DNA of 9,173 nucleotides from Dysgonamonadaceae bacterium (lineage in GTDB: Bacteria; Bacteroidota; Bacteroidia; Bacteroidales; Azobacteroidaceae), in contig JAITCT010000321.1 in the NCBI GenBank assembly GCA_031282925.1, forward strand, positions 1 through 9,173. The letters run 5' to 3'. Below are positions 5,441-9,173 of this stretch, one piece after another; positions within the stretch are counted from its first letter, which is position 1, and each line of letters opens with the position of its first letter. The notes beneath the pieces were generated by a model that did not search any database, was not told where the DNA came from, and saw only the letters and a program-made list of their open reading frames with translations. Both the position numbers and the translations under genes were made by a program.

Positions 5441-7774
5441 TCAACTTTTCTTCTTTCTCCCCCTCGTCCGTTTCCCCCCTTTCGCCAACACCTCATTGAT
5501 GATTTTTACCGTTTCTTCGTAGGTCAATTCGGCAGGTTCAACCTCTTTGGGAATTTTGTAGTTGGCGCGGTTGTAAGAAATATAAGGGCCGAAACGACCG
5601 TTCAGGATTCGCAGTTTATCATCTTCCGGAAAGGATTTGATATGTCTGCTCGCGTCTTTTTCTTTCTTTTCCGCAATGAGTTTTTCCGCTTCTTCAAGGG
5701 TAATGTGATGGGGATCGTAGCCTTTGGGAATGGTAATAAACGTATTGTCATATCTGAGATAAGGGCCGAAACGGCCGACGGCTGCATAAACCGGGTTTCC
5801 TTCCACTTCCCCCACCGTGCGGGGTAACCGGAACAATTTCAAGGCTTCTGCCAGGGAGATGGTGTCAACCGACTGTCCTTTTGCCAGGGAAGCGAAACGC
5901 GGCCTGTCTTCATCTTCCGCCGAACCGATTTGTACAAAAGGGCCGAATCGTCCGATTTTTACGGAAACCTGTTTTCCTGTTTCCGGTTCTGTTCCCAAAA
6001 TTTTTTCTCCTACTTTCAATTCATATTTCGCAGCGGACACGACTTGTACTATGGGATGAAACAATTCGTAAAATTTGTGAAGCGTATCCGTCCAGCACAT
6101 TTCACCGGCGGCGATTTTATCAAATTCTTTTTCCAAATCGGCGGTGAAAGAGTATTCCAATACCTGCGGAAAATTCTCCGTCAGGAAATCATTGACGATG
6201 ATTCCGGAATCGGTAGGCATAAGTTTGCCTTTATCGGCTCCCGTTATTTCCGTTTTTGTTGTCTTTGTAACGGACTTGTTTTTAAGCGTAAGCGTTGTAA
6301 ACACTTTGGACTCTCCGTCTTTGTTTCCTTTGATGACGTATCCTCTATGCTGTATGGTCGAAATGGTGGGTGCATAAGTAGAAGGACGTCCGATGCCCAG
6401 TTCTTCCAATTTTCGCACCAGGCTTGCTTCGGTGTACCGTGCGGGTCTTTGCGTCAGTTTTTCGACGGCGGTTACTTCCGACAGGTTCAGTATTTCGTTC
6501 ACTTTCATCGGCGGAAGAAGTGTTTCCGTATTATCGTCGTGGTTTTCATCATCATTGTCTTCCAAATATACCCGCAAGAAGCCGTCGAATTTGACGACTT
6601 CGCCGTTTACGATAAACTTTTCGTTTTGACGGTTGTCAATGCCGATGGTTACGGTTGTCCGTTCCAGTTCCGCATCAGCCATTTGCGAAGCGATGGTGCG
6701 TTTCCAAATCAATTCGTAGAGTTTCTGTTCCTGCAGAGTGGTTCTGACGGTTTTTCGAGTCATATATGCAGGGCGAATGGCTTCGTGGGCTTCCTGCGCT
6801 CCTTTGGTTTTTGTATGGTACTGGCGGATTTTCACGTATTTGTTGCCAAATTCGTCTTCGATTTCTTTTTTGGCGGCGTCCAGCGCCAAAGCCGATAAAT
6901 TCAAGGAATCCGTACGCATATAAGTAATCAGCCCCGCTTCATACAGTTTTTGAGCGACCGCCATGGTTTGTCCGACCGGAAAACCGATTTTACGGGAGGC
7001 TTCCTGCTGCAAGGTTGAAGTAGTGAAAGGAGGTGCGGGCGTTTTTTTGCCGGGGCGCGTGCTGACGTCTTCAATGGTGAAAGTAGCATTTTTCAGGCTT
7101 TCCAGAAAGGCTTCGGCTTCGGTTTCGGAATGGAAGCGTTTGTTTAATTCCGCTTTTAACAGGGTTTGACCGTCGGCAAGGATAAATTCCGCAACAACTT
7201 TGAAATAAACCTCCGCATTGAAGCGGTTGATTTCCCGTTCCCGCTCGACAATCAGGCGCACAGCAACCGATTGAACGCGCCCTGCGGAAAGCGCAGGCGT
7301 GATTTTTTTCCAAAGGACCGGCGATAATTCAAATCCGACAATCCGGTCTAAAACCCGGCGCGCTTGTTGGGCGTTGACCAGGTTCAAATTAATATCCCTC
7401 GGATTTTCAATGGCATGAAGTATGGCATTTTTCGTTATCTCGTGGAACGCAATCCGCTTTGAACCTTCCCGGGTCAGTCCCAGTATGGTGGCAAGATGCC
7501 AGGCAATGGCTTCTCCTTCCCGGTCTTCATCGGAAGCCAGCCAGACCATTTGGGATTCTTTGGCCGCTTTTTTGAGTGTTTTTACCACCGCTTCTTTGTC
7601 CGGCACGATAACATAATCGGGCTTGAAGTTATTAGCCACGTCAACACTCAAGCCTTTTTCTTTCAAATCGCGGATGTGTCCGTAACTTGAAAGTACTTTA
7701 TAATCGTCGCCCAAAAATTTTTCTATGGTTTTTGCTTTTGCCGGCGATTCTACGATAACGAGATTTTTCTGCAT
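5441..7774 (-). CDS. topA: DNA topoisomerase I (type IA)
   Basis: Relaxes negatively supercoiled DNA by cutting and passing single strands. The 777-residue protein begins with a TOPRIM domain: VIVESPAKAKTIEKFLG (6-22, Glu9) and SDEDREGEAIAWHL (81-94, metal-binding Asp82, Asp84, Glu86). The catalytic tyrosine is Tyr285 in LITYMRTDS. SAGRVQS (163-169) and IGRPSTYAPT (461-470) are further core motifs. An acidic insert lies at about 405-417. The C-terminus lacks the Cys4 zinc fingers of the E. coli enzyme; instead GRFGP recurs at 608-612, 667-671 and 726-730, exactly 59 residues apart, as three TopoI C-terminal repeat modules, followed by a basic tail (GGKRTRGRKKKS) suited to DNA binding. It follows the outer-membrane protein gene by 60 bases, with a probable promoter at 7818-7825, and leads the mtaB cluster. 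Confidence 0.98.
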   Translation of the reverse strand: MQKNLVIVESPAKAKTIEKFLGDDYKVLSSYGHIRDLKEKGLSVDVANNFKPDYVIVPDKEAVVKTLKKAAKESQMVWLASDEDREGEAIAWHLATILGLTREGSKRIAFHEITKNAILHAIENPRDINLNLVNAQQARRVLDRIVGFELSPVLWKKITPALSAGRVQSVAVRLIVEREREINRFNAEVYFKVVAEFILADGQTLLKAELNKRFHSETEAEAFLESLKNATFTIEDVSTRPGKKTPAPPFTTSTLQQEASRKIGFPVGQTMAVAQKLYEAGLITYMRTDSLNLSALALDAAKKEIEDEFGNKYVKIRQYHTKTKGAQEAHEAIRPAYMTRKTVRTTLQEQKLYELIWKRTIASQMADAELERTTVTIGIDNRQNEKFIVNGEVVKFDGFLRVYLEDNDDENHDDNTETLLPPMKVNEILNLSEVTAVEKLTQRPARYTEASLVRKLEELGIGRPSTYAPTISTIQHRGYVIKGNKDGESKVFTTLTLKNKSVTKTTKTEITGADKGKLMPTDSGIIVNDFLTENFPQVLEYSFTADLEKEFDKIAAGEMCWTDTLHKFYELFHPIVQVVSAAKYELKVGEKILGTEPETGKQVSVKIGRFGPFVQIGSAEDEDRPRFASLAKGQSVDTISLAEALKLFRLPRTVGEVEGNPVYAAVGRFGPYLRYDNTFITIPKGYDPHHITLEEAEKLIAEKKEKDASRHIKSFPEDDKLRILNGRFGPYISYNRANYKIPKEVEPAELTYEETVKIINEVLAKGGKRTRGRKKKS

Positions 7775-7817
7775 GATTTTACCCTGTTTTGTGATTGAGT
7801 TTGTCGAAATCAGGCGG

Positions 7818-7825
7818 CAAAATTA
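7818..7825 (-). promoter_or_regulatory. Predicted -7 element of a topA promoter
   Basis: TAATTTTG on the minus strand fits the TAnnTTTG consensus and lies 43 bases ahead of the topA ATG, leaving a plausible short leader. No good TTTG at the expected -33 distance is visible; that zone overlaps the end of the upstream barrel gene. The element is common in AT-rich DNA, so support is moderate. Confidence 0.45.
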
Positions 7826-7834
7826 GTAAAAAAA

Positions 7835-9173
7835 TTAAAACATAATGGTTATTCCTGCCATAATGTTGAATTCTTGCGCCGGATAACCGTACCAGACGTC
7901 ATATTTCCGGAATAACAGGTTGTTTGCCGACAGATTTACGGAAAAAAACGGCGTAACGGCATAGTTTGCTTTTACGGATAAATCGTGCGCGTCTTTCATT
8001 CTTAAAGAAGAATTTTCCAAAAACACAATTGTTTTTCTACCGTACAGGCCTTTAAAAGTCAGATTCACGCGCAGGGGGATATTCGGGGCGCGGAAAAACA
8101 CGTCCGTTTCGGCTTCAAACTGCGGTTTGTGAAACGCTTCCGGAGCATATTGCGTTTTAAGTCCTCCTGCGTCGGTAACGGTTCCGTCAATATTCCATTT
8201 GTAGAAAGTTCCTTTCAGGTTGAGGCCGAAAAGGTCCTGCAAAGCATAATTGATTTGAGCGCCGAGTCTGGCAACCTTCGCCGTTCCGTAAGACCTGCCC
8301 ATAAACAGGCTTCCGACGGGTTGGTCAATGAAGGATGAGGATATCATCATACCATATATAGGAGTGAAAAAATGTTCGTCTTCGGTTAAGCGGTATCCGG
8401 CGAAAACGTCCAGACTGAGACCGGAAACAGGCAAGTATCTCAATCCTGCCGTTCCGTCCAGCCATGTTCTCGAATCCCGTATTCTTTCCGAAGGATGCAC
8501 GTAGCGGTTTTCGTAAAACATGCTGTAATTGCTGTTGTCGTTCCGCCCGCCGAGCGCCGAGGCGTAAAACATGAATGTGTTCGACGGATAGTAGTTGAAA
8601 CGGATATTCGGCGCAACTACGGCTTTCTTCCTGCCGCCAAGTTCAAAATCGGCTCTTAATCCGAGCGTAAGGTTCAGGTTGCCGCCTTCCATATAATAAT
8701 AAGGACTTAGCGAGAGTACCGAATAGTTCGTTATATCATCGCTCAGGGTGTAGTTCCCGTATTCTTCGTGCCTGTATTGATACGTTTTGTAAAAACCGCT
8801 CATTCCGAATCCGCCAGTTGAATGATAAGCGCTGTGCATGTTCCAGTCAATAATTACGCGGTTTTCCTTTACGCCCGAAACGATTTGCGTAAGATGTTTT
8901 TGTTTAAAGCCGGTATATTTCACGTTGAGTTTGTAATTCAATTTGCCGGTCGTATCCGAAAAAATGCCTGCATGGGCTTCCATCATATTATTTGCCTGAT
9001 TGGGATAGTCCTTGATTTCATAGGCAAGGTTTACAAAACCGTTGTCTGTAGGTGCCGGCTGATATATGATTGTCAACCCCGAATAATTAAATGCGGAATA
9101 AGTGTATTTGAAACCGGCAGAGAGTTTTGCCCTGTCGAAATCGTGGCTGAAATTGAATCCGCCCCAATTGTCG
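7835..9173 (-). CDS. TonB-dependent receptor-like outer-membrane beta-barrel (C-terminal 445 residues)
   Basis: The frame is open from the window edge (DNWGGFNFSHDFDRAKLSAG...) to a TAA at 7837-7835, so the N-terminus, including any signal peptide and plug domain, lies outside. The sequence is a run of short amphipathic strands rich in alternating aromatic residues and Gly/Asn/Asp turns, for example LSLDVFAGYRL and FMFYASALGGRN. It ends with a typical outer-membrane barrel signature: NNLLFRKYDVWYGYP... followed by AGITIMF with a terminal Phe, recognised by the BAM assembly machinery. The GYP turn followed by the last strand resembles TonB-dependent receptors. The ligand is unknown, and other large outer-membrane barrels cannot be excluded without the plug domain. 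A TTG at 9076 could be mistaken for a start, but the frame runs upstream of it with similar barrel-type sequence. Confidence 0.82.
   Translation of the reverse strand, partial: DNWGGFNFSHDFDRAKLSAGFKYTYSAFNYSGLTIIYQPAPTDNGFVNLAYEIKDYPNQANNMMEAHAGIFSDTTGKLNYKLNVKYTGFKQKHLTQIVSGVKENRVIIDWNMHSAYHSTGGFGMSGFYKTYQYRHEEYGNYTLSDDITNYSVLSLSPYYYMEGGNLNLTLGLRADFELGGRKKAVVAPNIRFNYYPSNTFMFYASALGGRNDNSNYSMFYENRYVHPSERIRDSRTWLDGTAGLRYLPVSGLSLDVFAGYRLTEDEHFFTPIYGMMISSSFIDQPVGSLFMGRSYGTAKVARLGAQINYALQDLFGLNLKGTFYKWNIDGTVTDAGGLKTQYAPEAFHKPQFEAETDVFFRAPNIPLRVNLTFKGLYGRKTIVFLENSSLRMKDAHDLSVKANYAVTPFFSVNLSANNLLFRKYDVWYGYPAQEFNIMAGITIMF

Noticed and set aside
5930..6898. A 322-codon open frame on the plus strand inside topA
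   Set aside because: It is antisense to conserved topA motifs, rich in Phe/Arg/Cys without any recognisable domain, and is explained by the codon bias of topA in the opposite frame.
7835..9076. Taking the TTG at 9076 as the start of the outer-membrane protein
   Set aside because: The frame continues upstream to the window edge with the same barrel-like sequence, and no signal peptide follows the TTG, so the gene is simply cut by the window.

Overview
All protein genes in this window lie on the minus strand, and the protein families and signals point to a member of the Bacteroidetes, probably Bacteroidales. The signs are promoter elements of the TAnnTTTG type, AT-rich start regions without clear Shine-Dalgarno sequences, a stand-alone prephenate dehydratase with no fused chorismate mutase followed by a class I/II aminotransferase, a topoisomerase I with GRFGP-type C-terminal repeats and no zinc fingers, and a TonB-receptor-like outer-membrane barrel ending in Phe. 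The genus cannot be fixed from the sequence alone.

Reading in the direction of transcription (high to low coordinates): the C-terminal 445 residues of an outer-membrane beta-barrel (7835-9173, cut by the window edge); topA (5441-7774) with its own likely promoter; 64 bases later mtaB (4087-5376), a tRNA ms2t6A methylthiotransferase; a LpxL/HtrB-type acyltransferase (3200-4090); and a family 2 glycosyltransferase (2178-3203). The last three overlap by ATGA junctions and are probably translationally coupled. Then comes a 411-base region without a long gene, followed by pheA (921-1766) and an aminotransferase (1-812, cut by the window edge).

The region upstream of pheA is the main discovery. 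It reads as a complete ribosome-mediated transcription attenuator. A TAnnTTTG promoter (2078-2085) precedes an 18-codon leader ORF (1995-2051) encoding MNHFYFTYSFYYFYFSRE, in which 10 of 18 residues are Phe or Tyr (five each). The 11 bases immediately after the leader stop codon (1984-1994) are complementary without interruption to the 5' arm of a strong intrinsic terminator (1918-1951) that lies ahead of pheA. The layout predicts that ribosome stalling on Phe/Tyr codons frees the post-stop segment to form an antiterminator, and that fast translation lets the terminator form. The equal use of Phe and Tyr codons suggests the operon serves both amino acids, which fits a pheA-aminotransferase operon that in Bacteroidetes commonly continues with DAHP synthase/chorismate mutase and prephenate dehydrogenase, outside this window.

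Between the attenuator and pheA sit two copies of a short repeat with TGCCAC/GTGGCA ends, and between pheA and the aminotransferase an AT-rich inverted repeat. No tRNA, rRNA, CRISPR array or insertion sequence was seen.
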